NCBI GenBank assembly: GCA_020747065.1
Contig: JAGMVK010000003.1
Span: forward strand, 2,232,001-2,296,000
From: Cadophora sp. MPI-SDFR-AT-0126
Lineage: Eukaryota > Ascomycota > Leotiomycetes > Helotiales > Ploettnerulaceae
Length of the DNA: 64,000 nucleotides
Reading direction: 5' to 3'
Part shown: in pieces, positions 34,188 to 46,746 of the stretch
How positions within the stretch are numbered: the first letter of the stretch is position 1
Layout: each line of letters opens with the position of its first letter
Notes under the pieces: model-generated
Told to the model about the DNA's origin: nothing
The model's input: the letters and a program-made list of their open reading frames with translations, nothing else
Database searches by the model: none
Made by a program: the position numbers and the translations under genes

Positions 34188-37100
34188 TTGTACCTCGCAG
34201 GCAAATGGTGGGGGCAGGGCCAAGCGGATCGGGTCCAAGTGCTTTATTGCAGTGATGGGAGACCAGGATATGCCGAGTTGATAATTGGCGAGACCAGGGA
34301 CTGATTAAATTATTAATGAGTGACGGTCAAAGCAAGTCCAGCTTGACTTTGATATGGATACAGGTTCGAGGCGATGAGATGTTGTGAGGGGGGAGTTGTA
34401 GAGGAAGGACGACGAGGGATAGGTACGCAATTATGGCCTTCAACTCTCGTAGCGTTGAAAGCAGATGAAGCTGTGTGTTGGTTCATATATGAGAGCATCG
34501 CAAAATGCAGCTCAAGCCTCGATTATCCAGAGATCTATTTCTGGACATCCAATTGAGACGATTTTCTATTCCGGCCCAGCCCACGCCCGCCCATGGCTAG
34601 GTACTTCCAGTCCACATGCACACGTGCGGCTAGTTCAAGATGGTGTTCATATGGAGAGTGGGCTAAGCAGGGGTGGTATGTATGGCTCCGTTGAGCAGAT
34701 GCTGGACATAACCGGGTATCGGCCAACGAGAGGCCAGTTGCTGCAGGTCGAATATCCGCGGGCAGCACGCAGCTTACACTGGTTGGATCCATTTCGGGCA
34801 GCACACCAAGACCAGAATATTGTGCAGGGTTGGTAGCTCGAGGGAGCCATGGCTAGCCAGTGGGTGATAAGCAGAGCCTGCAGAGGAGGAGAAGACTGTC
34901 ATCGTCCTATTTTCGCGAGGCGCCTCATGCAGTCCATGGTCCAACCGCCCCGCCCCCGACTGCCTATGCATCCTTTTATTGGCGCCCCCCTGGCTGTACT
35001 ACAGTAAGTACACACGGGAGAAGTCCTTGATCCGTCAAGATTGCTCTTAGCGGACGACTCACTTCAAAGTTAGTACAGTACTGCAGGTAGCGTCGCCTCG
35101 CTGTGGAAGGTAGCGAAGGAGGACGGACGACGGACCACTGAGTCTCACGAACCAGATCGGCTGCCGGTGCTGTCTTCCTCGTTCCCGCCCCCTGCCCCTA
35201 CCACAGTAGACTTCATTGTAAAGCTCCCCCCTCCCTGTCTTCCATGGTCCATGCTTCCTGCAGGGCCACATGCAGCTCGATAGCTACCCATGTTGCTGTC
35301 AATCAATTTCGTCTTACTTACCTGCATATTCGCCAAAAGCTCCCACAGACCATATTCGTTATTACAACGAGACCGGATATCCGCTGCAGAAGCTTCCTTT
35401 GAGCTTCGTCTGCCGAGCACGTCCTGCATTGCCTTGCCTACAGCAACAAAGCTAGCTGCCCGTCGATCTCCCTTCTGATCAGCCGGCAAGCTTCTGTGCG
35501 GACCGGATCCAAATCAGGGGGTCATTCATTAGGCTTTCTCTGAGTCAACTCAGCGCAATAATACTGGACTCAGTGGAGATGGGGATGGAGATCTCGAGTC
35601 TCGAACAAGGTCTCCCACCACTGACAGTCGTCAACAAGCGAAGTCGGCGGTGAGGAGGCCCTCACTCGTCAGTTGAACGAAGCCAATGCCCCAATAGAGA
35701 AGGCCTTTGATATTCGAAATCTTGAATCCGTCGAATCGTGTCCTGGACTCGAGTAGTGTAGCGCCAAAAGGCGGTCTGGTCGAGATTGGCCGAACATTTC
35801 AACCAGTGATGCCCGTCCGAACTGGGGTTTTTTTCCTGCTCTCAACAAGGGAGCTGGACCAGGGATGGCAGGCTTCATCATGCTCTCCGCTCCAAAAAGA
35901 CACGGCGAGGGCTGGGAGCAAGAAGGTGTTGCATCGCGTGATGGCGGATGGTTGGACAGCATCGAAGCGACGTTGGAAAAAGAGGATGTGACTTGCGCAC
36001 GAGCCTGCATTAGCTCCCTTCTCAGCGGACGCTCCCGTCCAGTTAATTCATTTTGACAAGGGAGCGAGGGGCAGCCAGGGATAGCCCCTGCTCTTAGCTC
36101 TGCCAATCATGCCGCCATGAGGCCAGTGAGTTTTTGCGGAGAAACATCTTGGCTGCGTGAGCTCGAGAGCATCCTGGCACCTGCATAATCTGTGATAACG
36201 ATTTCGGACGGGTAAATTAACCTATTTAAAGAAACATAAATGATCCGAATGCAGACTGTTTGGGAGCATTCAAACTATTGATTGCTAATTTTGTCCCTTT
36301 CTGCCAGCGCCAAATGTGTGATGCGTGAGAAGCATAACCGCCCAATGCAGTTCTATTTTGGCTCATTATCCAACAGTCCCATCATCATCATTAGGGACCA
36401 ACGGACTAATTAGTCTCAATTCCAAACTCGACTCTCCTCCCTCCCTCCACCCCCACATCCACATTTGCTTCTGATAGAAGTGGATAGGCTCCCTCGGCAG
36501 TGCTGCGAGAGCCTCGCGACCCTGGACTCCTTTTCTTATCGTGAGGATCTTATCCATCATGCCAAGGTGAAAGAACATGAATGCTTTGAGTTCGTGACAG
36601 ATCGAGCAATAACTCATTTGCGCACATGCGGATCATCAGCAAAACAGGATCGAGCCTGAACAGCACAGTGATATTGAGATGTGATGTCGACTGCCGGACA
36701 GGGCGGGCTTTTTCGTTTAATGATCCCTCAAACGTAATAGTGCAGAAGCTAGTGCTCCTTTCAGCAAACTTAAGCTTGAGCGGAGCGGAAGCGGAAGCGG
36801 AGAAGCCTGACAAGCAGGCCTGAGAAGCCTTGCCTTGCTTATCAAAGCAATTGGAATCATCGTCGCTTGACGAGCAAAATGCGACCTCATCTCCCTCTCG
36901 TCAAGGATATCCCGAATAGTAAAAGGCATAAAAGCCGCATCTTGAATGGGATTGATTGCGATGACACTAGTTGATCCATTCCATTTAACGAGACAATTCG
37001 GGTGCTGAAGCTGCGACCCCCCGTTTATCCACATGTCTTTCCGGGGTGGGTTTCTTGCGTGTTGAAGATTCTTGGTTCTAGCGTGGCGATTCGACGTCTT

Positions 37101-39024
37101 CCGAAGTATCTGAAAACATCGTGACACCCACCATCCTTCCAAACCATGTCATTGTTCAATGAAGGTCTCGCACTCGTGGACCTCTGGGTCTCCGTGGGTC
37201 TGTTATGTCTCTTCTTGTAGCAATTCGCAAGGAATCTCGCATCAAAATTCAATCACATGAGTGCTGTGAGTGCTTTTGGCGCATTAATTGGCCAGCTCCG
37301 TTCTGAGACCTGGAGAGCTCGTTATTAAGTCTCGGTCAAGCACCCAACGAGATACTTCCCCGTCGTGCCACACGAGGGCCCATCAAAATTGCATTGTTGA
37401 GGAATGGGGAATCTTTGAACGGTCAGTTTGTATCCAATGCTTCCTATATTCGGCAAAAGACGGCCCAATGCTCTATCACGCGGGACCTCAGCTCCTGAAA
37501 TCCCGCCATTGACAGATGAGCTTCGTGACCGAAAAATAGTTGCGCAGCTGGAATTTGATTGACTGAAGTTTCAATTGAACAGTGAGACTTGATTTCTGAG
37601 ATGGATCGATCGAAGATGAGACATCCATTGCGACCCAAGTCCAGAATACAAAGATAATGAAGCGGGGTTGTGATTGATGCGCATTGTGATAGTGATGTTG
37701 AAAATTGGTGCAACATGAACGCCAGGAAGGGTTGGTCCGGCTTCGCTTCTTGCATTTCCAGAACGCCACGGCCAGCCACAGACTGGGATTGGGGGCGGGA
37801 CGGGAAGTGAAATCTAGGATCTCGTGCATCTGGCTGATTTGATCCCTGAAATGTCAAGTGAACATTCCGCAAAGACGTGCATACTATGCAGCACATCACC
37901 TCAAGTTGACGGAGGGGCCCCTTCATAGTCTCTCTTACAGCCGTTGAGCACGGAATGCAAATCTCAGATGAACCACATTGCACAATCGCCCGGCACCTGC
38001 AGGATGATCACTCCATTCTAGAGCTAAGCAACGGTGGACATGGCTGTTGTGAGGAGAGGAAGGAAAGGCGTCTAGGTCCCAACTTTTGCTGGTCCCCTCA
38101 TTGCCTACGACTACTCCCTCCCTTAGGATATGGAAGCAGCCGGTCCCTTCCTCCCTTCCTCCCGTCCTCCCTTCCTTTCCTCTCCACAGGCTGTACGGAT
38201 AGTCTACAAGCTACCGGGCCGCTCCCTTTTCACGAATCGCGAGAAAAGGGGTTCTCAATTCTCAGGCCATCTGCTCAGCATCATTGGCCCCGAGATGGGA
38301 GATATTAGACTTCTACTCTCTGTAGTGGAGACGGGGTCCTGCTCGTCCCGTAGCAACGATGCCAGTCGCGGTCGTTGATAAATCTAGCTCGCTGGATAGA
38401 CGAATCGCACGAAGCGGCCGGGTTCTGACAGACGAAGGTGGGCGCGTAAAATCTATTCCCGTACCCAATCACAGAATATCCTCCAGTAATCGTGGAAAAT
38501 CCATGACTTTTCCAGCCTACTCATTGGGCATCCTGCAGTCTTGTGCTTCGCCTGCAGCAACTTTGCTCTTACTGGCCGGAGCTGCATCGTGGGGTCGTTT
38601 CTATCTGCACCGACAACCGAACCACCGCTTCTCAAGCCAACGGTGATGGAAGCCGCTCGAAATAAAGCAAGTCAAGTCAAGAATAGTCACACAGTCACTC
38701 ATGCAGAGCACTGAGCACAGGTCACAATGCAGACGTCCTATACCAGCATTATGCTGGCCATTGGCGCTTTGACGACGAAAGCCCCATGATATCGAGGGCG
38801 GTTGACCTCGATACATATACTCGACCAAGCGCCGGCATCCTCAACGCCTTCTTTCTTGATGTTTCTGACTTTTTGCGCCTAACACTTTTGATTGTCTGCG
38901 ATTTCCTAATATACTGTCATACTGTAATCATTCTCAGCATATACTAGAAAATTAACCGGCAACGGCAAAAGCTAGTATTCTAGCAATACCCTCACTGAAG
39001 ATACCCAACTATATAGTAGGCACA
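34188..39024. other. Very long divergent intergenic region
   Basis: About 4.8 kb between the starts of the Zn2Cys6 gene (minus) and the SAM/PH gene (plus). Only short frames without recognisable families. There is a TGAGTCA-type site near 35540-35546 and a long pyrimidine tract near 38147-38185. Long upstream regions with leader exons are common for regulators, so part of this may be untranslated transcript. Confidence 0.5.
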
Positions 39025-41537
39025 ATGGTATGTCGGCGACTCACTGAGGATGTTTCCACTGAAGATACTGATTCTTGAACAGCCTTCCACATCACCAATG
39101 ACGCCTATCGACCCCAGAGTAGAGATGTTCCAAAAGGGACAGCCAAGAGATGCATTTTTCAACATGAAGGCGCTGGCGCCACGACCAATGTCCGAGGCCA
39201 CTGAATTCGACACAGATTTCGAGGATGATATGAGCGAAGTAGAAGACAATTCTCCACGGCACAGTGTGAATTCAGTACGTTGCTGTGACACTCATCTAGC
39301 TTGCGCCTACTAATAAGAATTAGAGTAGCAGAAGAAGTGAGAGGACACTATCCTCCTTTGAAGAGGTCTCCACACCCAGTCCAAATTCCAACGAGTTCAA
39401 TGGCTTTCACTTCGACATATCAGCGAAACAAGCAGTTGAAGGACCTCGAGGACCCCATCTTTTCCGAGCTTCCGTCGACTCCTCGATCCAAGAAGATGAA
39501 GATCAGTATACCATGGCGATGTCCCCTATGACTCCGCGACCATCAAGTTTCCAAAGAGCACAAATGAATGCGCCGAAAGTTCCTGAGATACCATCACGAC
39601 ATCACCGACATTTGAGCTCCCTGACAGACGCGGTTGAGAACATGAATTTGAATGAAGTTGCGCTGTGGACACCCCGCCAAGTCGCGAGATGGATGTACGA
39701 CAATGGCTTCGAACCGTCAATCGTTGAGAAGTTCGAAGAGAACGATATCTCCGGCGCAATCTTGATCACTCTCAAATTCGAGGACCTCCGAGAGCTCGAC
39801 ATCCCCTCCTTCGGACAACGAACAAAAGTCTGGAACGAGATTCATGTGCTTAGAGGTAGTGCGCCTGGGACACCGAAACCTCCCACCCCCATTGACGAGG
39901 CGATGTCTCCCTGTGTCGAGTTCCAGCGGCATGGCTTTCAGCGACCCTCGAGACATACATCTAGACGGGAGCGGAATGGAGAATGTGGTTCAGATGAGGA
40001 GCCCAAGCGTCGAAAGAGTTCTCGTAGACGACACCGAGCGCGAGGACCTGCAGATATCATCTCACCACTTGAATCTGTCTCCATCGTCGGTATTGAGCAA
40101 CTCATACCCAAGGCCCACAAGTGCGCCAAAGGAGAGAACTGCTCGAAGTGGAGGAAACAACAGCGACTGATCGATAACTTCAAAAAGGACCACCCAGTAA
40201 GCCCAGAAGGTGGATCTATCTGGATCGCTGGCGATCCTGGAAATCCACTCACTGCTGGTGCTGTCGCTGAAGCCATTCGACCTGTCTCCGATGCCGTACC
40301 ATCTGTTGTTGCTTCGAGCGATGTCCTTGGCCCTACTGTTCCAGCTTTCCGCCATCTGGAGGAAGCCAGTCTCCGCAATGTCCAACTTCGTGATCCGCAG
40401 GAGAACGTCAAACAGTTCCTCAGATTCCAGCACATGGACCCCAACCATGTGCAATGGTCCTCAGAAGAGCCCCCCTCTCCTCCATATGAGATGTTCCCAA
40501 CTCTGCAAGCTCCAGCTGGTCCTACCAATGCAAAGCTTCACAACCTTCCCCGACTTGCGATCCCACCTCCTCGTCCGGTACAACAACCACCACCAAGGTC
40601 CGCAAGCGCTAACACCTTCTCCCCATACCGCATGGAGCGTGTGGAGGCGATGTCCCCAGATCTCCGCAATGCAACTCAATCTCCAAGTACGGCTGTCTAC
40701 CGCTTCGGTACTCCATTTTCCGAGATGGATATCCCAGTGACTGCCGTTCCGCTTGGCCCTGTTGCACGAGATGCCTCCCAGTCCGTTCCGCCCAACATGT
40801 CATACCGCCATGCTCCCGCACCCGCAGCCGCTCCGCCAACCCGCACACAGTCACGCACCTCTGCCCGTCGACCATCCTTCCCCGCCATGCCTCGTGTCGA
40901 CGAGAACATCTCCACAGCTCCCCCTACCCAGACCAAATTCCATGCACATCAAATTCAGCCTCCTACCCACCAAGGCCACCAGCACTCCAATTCCTACCCA
41001 TGGTCACCTGTCACTCAACCCGCACAGCGCACCGCTGACGACATCTCAGCTCAAGGCTGGATGAAGAAGCGCAAGACCAAGATGCTCCGCCATGAGTGGC
41101 ACGAGCACCACTTCACCCTCAAAGGCACTCGCCTTGCCATGCACAAGGACGCCAACGCACTCGAGACCCTCGAGTACATAGATGTTGACGACTATGCCAT
41201 TGCCTGCTCTTCTCTCGCTTCGGGCTCCAAGCTCAACGCAGCTTTCAAGGCCATGAACATCTCTCGAGGCAGCAAGGACAAGAAAGACGAGTCTGCTTTC
41301 GCGTTCCAGCTCATCCCTGCTGCCATCGACAAGGGCGTGAGACTGAGGAAGAGAGAGAGCGCCATGGTTGCTAACGGTGGTGAAGGCAAGGACGCTGGTG
41401 CAAAGACAAAGACGCACTATTTCGCTGTCAAGAGCCGAGATGAGCGCATCGACTGGATGAGAGAACTCATGCTTGCCAAAGCATTGAAGCAAAAGGCTGA
41501 GGGCTATGAAGTCAATTGCAATGGCAACATGATCTAA
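39025..41537 (+). CDS. SAM- and PH-domain protein, possible polarity scaffold
   Basis: Exons 39025-39027 (ATG alone), 39083-39274 and 39324-41537 give 802 aa. The start is inferred: ATG followed directly by donor GTATGT, acceptor AACAG, continuing PSTSPMTPIDPRVEMF. The alternative is the in-frame ATG at 39098. The splice at 39274/39324 gives RHSVNS-SSRRSERTLSSFEEV. A SAM domain lies at about 177-245 (LWTPRQVARWMYDNGFEPSIVEKF), a Pro-rich disordered middle follows, and a C-terminal PH domain lies at about 640-790 (GWMKKRKTKMLRHEWHEHHF, ending RIDWMRELMLAKAL). The SAM-to-PH order recalls yeast Boi1/Boi2 and fission yeast Pob1, which link Cdc42 polarity to exocytosis. I see no SH3 domain, so this is a relative or a different scaffold. 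Likely acts at the membrane. Confidence 0.85.
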
Positions 41538-42194
41538 GACGAAATACTCCAAAAAGGAAAAAGAGAGGAACACTCATTGAGGAGGATTCTTTATACCAGT
41601 TTGAATTTATATTCTAAGCGAGCAGCATTTGTGCATTCTTCACTTCGATTAATGATCGAGAGCTTTGAAAGTACTTTCAGCGGGCGGCATTTATTGGGCG
41701 TTTTGATTTTGGATGAACCCTATACATCACTTGAAGTCGAAGAGGGTCGGGATTGGATAGGAAGTAGAACACTCCTTTATGGATAGTAGTTTAATTCAAA
41801 TGGCAATTGATATGAACCAATCTCGCGCCTTGCTATTGAAACTGATTTGATTGAAGTGAACGAACTTGAGAGAATGTAATGAGAGGTGGAACTACCAATG
41901 CAGGAGCAGGACGGGACATGCCTGGAAGAAATAGAGTCCTGTGGACTGAAATTGAGTTGAGTTCCTGGGGCCTCACTAGAGGATTCTTCGGCAAAATCGC
42001 TCGGCAAAATCGCTACGCAAACAAAGTACGAGGTCCAGCTGGTGAGGAAAGTTGCCATACCCAAGGTCTGGTTGCCCTTCATATACAGTATACAGCCTTC
42101 CATCCATGTCTATCATCCTCGTACAATATAGTACACGTTGTGGGCCCATTACCCGAACGCCCGTCTCAATGCTCCCAATATGCTACAAAGCCGA
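41538..42194. other. Convergent intergenic region
   Basis: Lies between the ends of the SAM/PH gene and the mS42 gene. No gene recognised; probably 3' untranslated sequence of both. Confidence 0.5.
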
Positions 42195-43146
42195 TCACAT
42201 CAACAGACTTGGCTTCCTTCCCTGTGCTGGCTTCGCCCTTTCTTCCACTTTGGACCAGTCGATTGTATGCCACCAACTCTCTGCAAATGCTTTCTTGCCA
42301 CCAACTCCACCAGCTCCCACGCCGTAGTCCGCCAGGTAAACATGCTCCCACATGTTGATGCACAGAACAGGGGTAATGTCAATTCCACCAGGTGCCAGCT
42401 TCTTCTGACTGTGTTGTCCGTGTGCTCCAACAGTATTCACAGGATCCTCCCTCTGCAACCTTCGTATCGCCTCTGATACAGATTTGTCCTCCGTATTCAT
42501 GTCCACCGATTGTTTTCTGTAATGAGCTCCAGGGAACGGCGAGCCAGCCAGGTATGTACAGAGCAACGTGTATTTCCCCGCACGATTCTTCATCAGCCAG
42601 ACAAAGCCTGGACCGAACATCGAGCTTGCTGTGACGACGAATTCGCGCTTGAGGGTTTCGATGGAGCCGAATGATTGCTCCAGATCGGCTTGGAGGGCTT
42701 CTGGCATGGCTGTTGGCTCGGGTGACAGGGCCTCGAAGAAGAAGTGATTGTTGAATGCCATTGATGCGTAATTGAAGATGGGAGCAGAGTTTGGGTCGCG
42801 GGCATATTTGATGAGGATATCTTTTGGTGGTTTCGATTCATAGTCTCCTCCTAGATGAGGGTTAGCTAATGCGTGTCTATTGCATCTTCCCCATGAAGCT
42901 ACAGAGCCAGCCCAGAGCAAGTGACAAGCTGTGCATAAAGAACCCAATTGGCGTACCAGCTATTAGATTGTTGAGCTTCTCAACCATCAGACCTTGATAC
43001 TGCGTCCATGCAATGTCGAAGCCAGCGGGCGAGAGCAGTCCGGGAATTCCATTATTGAAATTTGGATTGATCTCCGGAACAGTGACTAGTGACCGACGGA
43101 AGGACTTGAGGCAGAACCGCGCTCGTGGTAATATTGGGCGTAGCAT
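42195..43146 (-). CDS. RSM26: Mitochondrial small-subunit ribosomal protein mS42 (SOD-like fold)
   Basis: Component of the mitochondrial 37S subunit derived from Fe/Mn superoxide dismutase. Exons (minus strand) 43146-42957 and 42850-42195 give 281 aa. The N-terminus (RPILPRARFCLKSFRRSL) is a plausible mitochondrial presequence. Fold markers are the GLLSPAGFDIAWTQYQ helix, FNNHFFFEALSP, FGPGFVWLM and CINMWEHVYLADYG. In true dismutases the last motif begins with a metal-binding Asp; here it is Asn, and the first His ligand motif is absent, so enzyme activity is unlikely. This supports the ribosomal paralogue. The related mS43 (MRP1) cannot be fully excluded. It diverges from the molybdenum cofactor sulfurase gene across 468 bp. 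Confidence 0.85.
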
Positions 43147-43614
43147 GTTGGATGTGTGATATACCAAATCGCATGACCTCGAACCAAAATATTTGAGCCC
43201 TGTAGCGATTTCTGTTGCGGCCTGGCTAATTTTTTCAGGCACGCAAATCCAGTCAGCGATCCCTGAAGAACGGATCAGCTGCAGGTGCTCAGGTAAAAGG
43301 CGAGCTCCGATTGTCGATAAGGTTGGGGAACAACCGCCACTTTTCCACACTTCCACTCTTGATCGCTGAGCTCCGCGTTGGCGTTGCTTTGTTTGTCAGG
43401 TAGGCAATCCAGTCTACTGAGGAAGATGAAAATCCGACTTTACCTCTTCATGCTGTTCTCTCCAAGAGGGCGAAGCATCTTCGAACCAGTTTGATCGTCC
43501 GAAGCAATTGCGGACGGATTGAAGCAAGCTCTCGCCATCTTCGAAGAAGCGTGCCTCTCTTGAAAGCTCGACATTTCACAGCAATCTCTCCAGCTTCGTG
43601 GGAAGCTTTAAATA
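43147..43614. promoter_or_regulatory. Divergent promoter of mS42 and molybdenum cofactor sulfurase
   Basis: A 468-bp region. It contains a CGATAA sequence at 43315-43320, matching the HGATAR consensus of GATA nitrogen regulators such as AreA. One such site is expected by chance often enough that regulation is only a suggestion. Confidence 0.35.
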
Positions 43615-46291
43615 ATGGCGAATGGATACAACCACAATGTAGAAGCATTCCGAGAGGAGGAGTATCCTATGCTCAAGGGTAAATATGGCACTTGATGAGG
43701 TCTGGACGGGAAGGCTGATCATGGAGCATAGATGCTATCTACCTCGACCATGCCGGTACAACACTCTATTCCAAGTCTCTCATGGAGAAATTCATGTCTG
43801 ATATGATGTCAAATCTGTACGGCAATCCTCACTCGGCGTCTCCATCGTCCCAACTTTCGACGAACAGAATCGAAGATATTCGTCTGAAAGTGTTACAATT
43901 CTTCGACGCCGACCCCGCGCTATTCGATGTTGTGTTTACAGCAAACGCGACAGCTGGAATAAAGCTTGTCATGGAAGCTTTCCGGGATTGCGAGGGTGGT
44001 TTCAACTATGGATATCATCAAGATGCGCATACGAGTCTTGTGGGCGTTCGGGAGAATGCTAGGACAAGTCGATGTCTCAGCGATGAAGATGTAGAGCGGT
44101 GGCTTTCGGCTGGAAGTTCTCTTATAGGAGACCACTCAAAGTCAGCAACAAACTTGTTCGCCTATCCTGCCCAGTCGAATATGGATGGACGGCGGCTGCC
44201 ACTTTTATGGACCTCACGAGCTCGAAATAGCTCTGCGGTCGCGCCAACTTACACACTTCTAGACGCCTCTGCCTTTGTTTCGACTGCTCAGTTGGATTTG
44301 AGCGATGCTGACACAGCTCCAGACTTCACAGTGCTAAGTTTTTACAAGATATTTGGGTTTCCCGATCTTGGCGCTCTGATTGTCCGAAAGGAATCTGGGG
44401 CTATTTTGAAGGGACGCAAGTACTTTGGCGGCGGAACGGTTGACGTGGTATTGTGCAATAAGGAGCAATGGCATGCTCCAAAGGGAGATTCCCTCCACGA
44501 GAGCTTGGAGGATGGGTCACTTCCATTTCATAATATACTGGTCCTGGATGCTGCTGTTGATGTTCACAAGAAGTTATACGGGTCAATGGACCAAATTGCG
44601 CAGCATACAGCATTCCTCGCGCAGAGATTGTACGATCGCCTGGTGTCACTCCGTCATGCCAATTCGGACCCCGTTTGCGAAATATATTCTCACGGATTTG
44701 CTTCAAAAGCAACTACGAGGAGTCAGGGCCCTATTGTCGCGTTCAACTTGCGGAATAGCAAAGCAGCCTGGGTCAGTAATACAGAGTTCGAGAAGCTAGC
44801 AGCTGTCCGGAAGTTTCACGTCAGGAGTGGTGGACTTTGCAATCCAGGAGGTGTTGCTGCATGTTTGGGTCTTGAACCGTGGGAGATGCGAAAGAACTTC
44901 TCGGGTAGGCAATATGATACTCTGATTCCCAACTTCAAGCTTGCATTGAAGGTCTTGGCTGTCGCGAACCAGCCTGTTTCTAAGGGATTTTAGAAGAGCA
45001 TGGCTAATTACGAGAACAGCGGGCTTCAGATGTGGTGCCGAAACAGACATATATTCTGGAAAGATCACAGGGGTAATTCGAGCAAGTATCGGCGCCATGA
45101 CCACGATAAGCGACATTGACGCATTCATTGATTTTGTCAGCGAGTTCTACGTGGAAAAGACCATTTCGCCTGTTAGAACAGAGGTGCCAGACACCCACTG
45201 CTCTGGTAAATTCACTCCACAAACAAGTCCTATCACCGTATTCTCAAGTTGGCTCAAAAATTGCATACTAACTCGCTTGTGCAGGCCAGCTCACCGTGGA
45301 AAGCTTAACCGTCTACCCAATCAAGAGCTGCGGTGGTCTTGATGTCCCCCTCAACACTGATTGGGAATTGAGACCAGAGGGTCTTGCTTGGGACAGGGAA
45401 TGGTGTCTCGTCCATCAAGGTACCGGGCAAGCATTGAGCCAGAAACGGCATCCGCGCATGGCCTTGATTCGACCTGAGATTGATTTTGACAAAGGTGTCC
45501 TAAGAGTGCGATACCTTGGATCTGTTGAAGAGATTTCAGTGCCCCTATCATTTAATCCGGCCTTTTTCGGGCCTTTGAGTACTACACAGCCGTCGCGCGT
45601 GTGCGGCGACGCTATTGTCGCGCGCACATATGTAAGACCGGAGGTCAACGAGTTCTTCTCCAGGTTCCTCGATGTTCCGTGTGCCCTTGCACGCTTTCCA
45701 GCTGGCGGATCAGGGTTCAGCACGAGGCATGCAAAGGCACACATGCAAAAGCATCAGAAGCATAAGCCGATATCATCTGAGACATGCCACAATCAAGGCA
45801 CCTTTGCGCCTCCAACCCCTCCAGATTCAGACAGCGAAGTGCAGAGGAGGCCTATTCTCCTTTCGAATGAAAGCCCTATCCTCGCCATCAACAGAGCGAG
45901 TCTCAACTCCCTGAATGGAGAGATCTCAAAAGTAGGCGGCAAGCCTGCCTCCGCGTCAGTGTTTCGCGCCAATATAGTTTTGGCCTCTTCCCAGTCTGAA
46001 AACCAAGAACCATACAGTGAAGACCACTGGACATCACTGCGCATTGGAGAGCAAATATTTCAGATGCTTGGATCTTGTCGAAGGTGCCACATGATCTGCA
46101 TTGATCAGGATACAGCAGAGAAGAACGACCAGCCGTTCGTGACCCTGGCAAAGACACGCAGATTCGATTCAAAGATCTTCTTCGGCTCTCATATGTGCCA
46201 TGTCCCGTCTAAGAGCATCACGAAAACAAGCCAATTTCCGACAATACGAGTTGGAGATCTTGTAACAATAGTCACCGACGACATGGCTTGA
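43615..46291 (+). CDS. hxB: Molybdenum cofactor sulfurase
   Basis: Adds the terminal sulfur to the molybdenum cofactor of xanthine dehydrogenase and related hydroxylases (hxB in Aspergillus nidulans). Exons 43615-43678, 43732-44904, 45020-45205 and 45285-46291 give 809 aa. The N-terminal NifS-like domain shows YLDHAGTTLYS, GNPHSASPSS, the PLP lysine in SFYKIFG (about residue 225), and the conserved Cys of GGLCNPGG (about 391) that would carry the persulfide. The splice NFS-AGFRCG and HC-SGQLTVESLTVYPIKSCGG are family hallmarks. The C-terminal MOSC domain starts near 475, with WDREWCLVHQ, SGFSTRH, CRRCHMICID and GSHMCHV. Complete and intact. The third intron region is 115 bp, longer than its neighbours. 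Cytosolic. Confidence 0.95.
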
Positions 46292-46746
46292 TCAAGTCGA
46301 AACAGTGAATAGCTATTCGAGATTTAAATGGCAGTCTGGCTACTCAAGTGCCCCGCATATGTGAGAATCGTTGGCATGAGAGGCTCAATTCGACTCTTTG
46401 CAATACCTTCTGTCTGTTTTCCATGTCTCTAACAAGGTGCCTGCCCTTAGCTCCTCCGCGGTACAAGTGCTGGTTGACCGATAGCACGGAGAATGTTCCG
46501 CGGCCGTTTGCCACATCGCAGTACCCAATCAAACGTGCATCTCATCCCCAGAGATGTGCACAAGCTAGAGTCGAGACCAGGGGAAGTTCAAGACTATCTA
46601 AACGTCATCGCAACAATAAGAGTGAACGTCCCCGCCCAATTTCAATCGAACTTTCTTTCACTGAAACTTGCAATTCGTTTCCTCTATAATTCCTGATCTA
46701 CATTTCTGGCAATTGCTCTCCATCGTTCGCACGATCCAATCCCAAA
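46292..46746. other. Intergenic region
   Basis: A 455-bp region upstream of the dienelactone hydrolase gene. No gene recognised. Confidence 0.5.
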
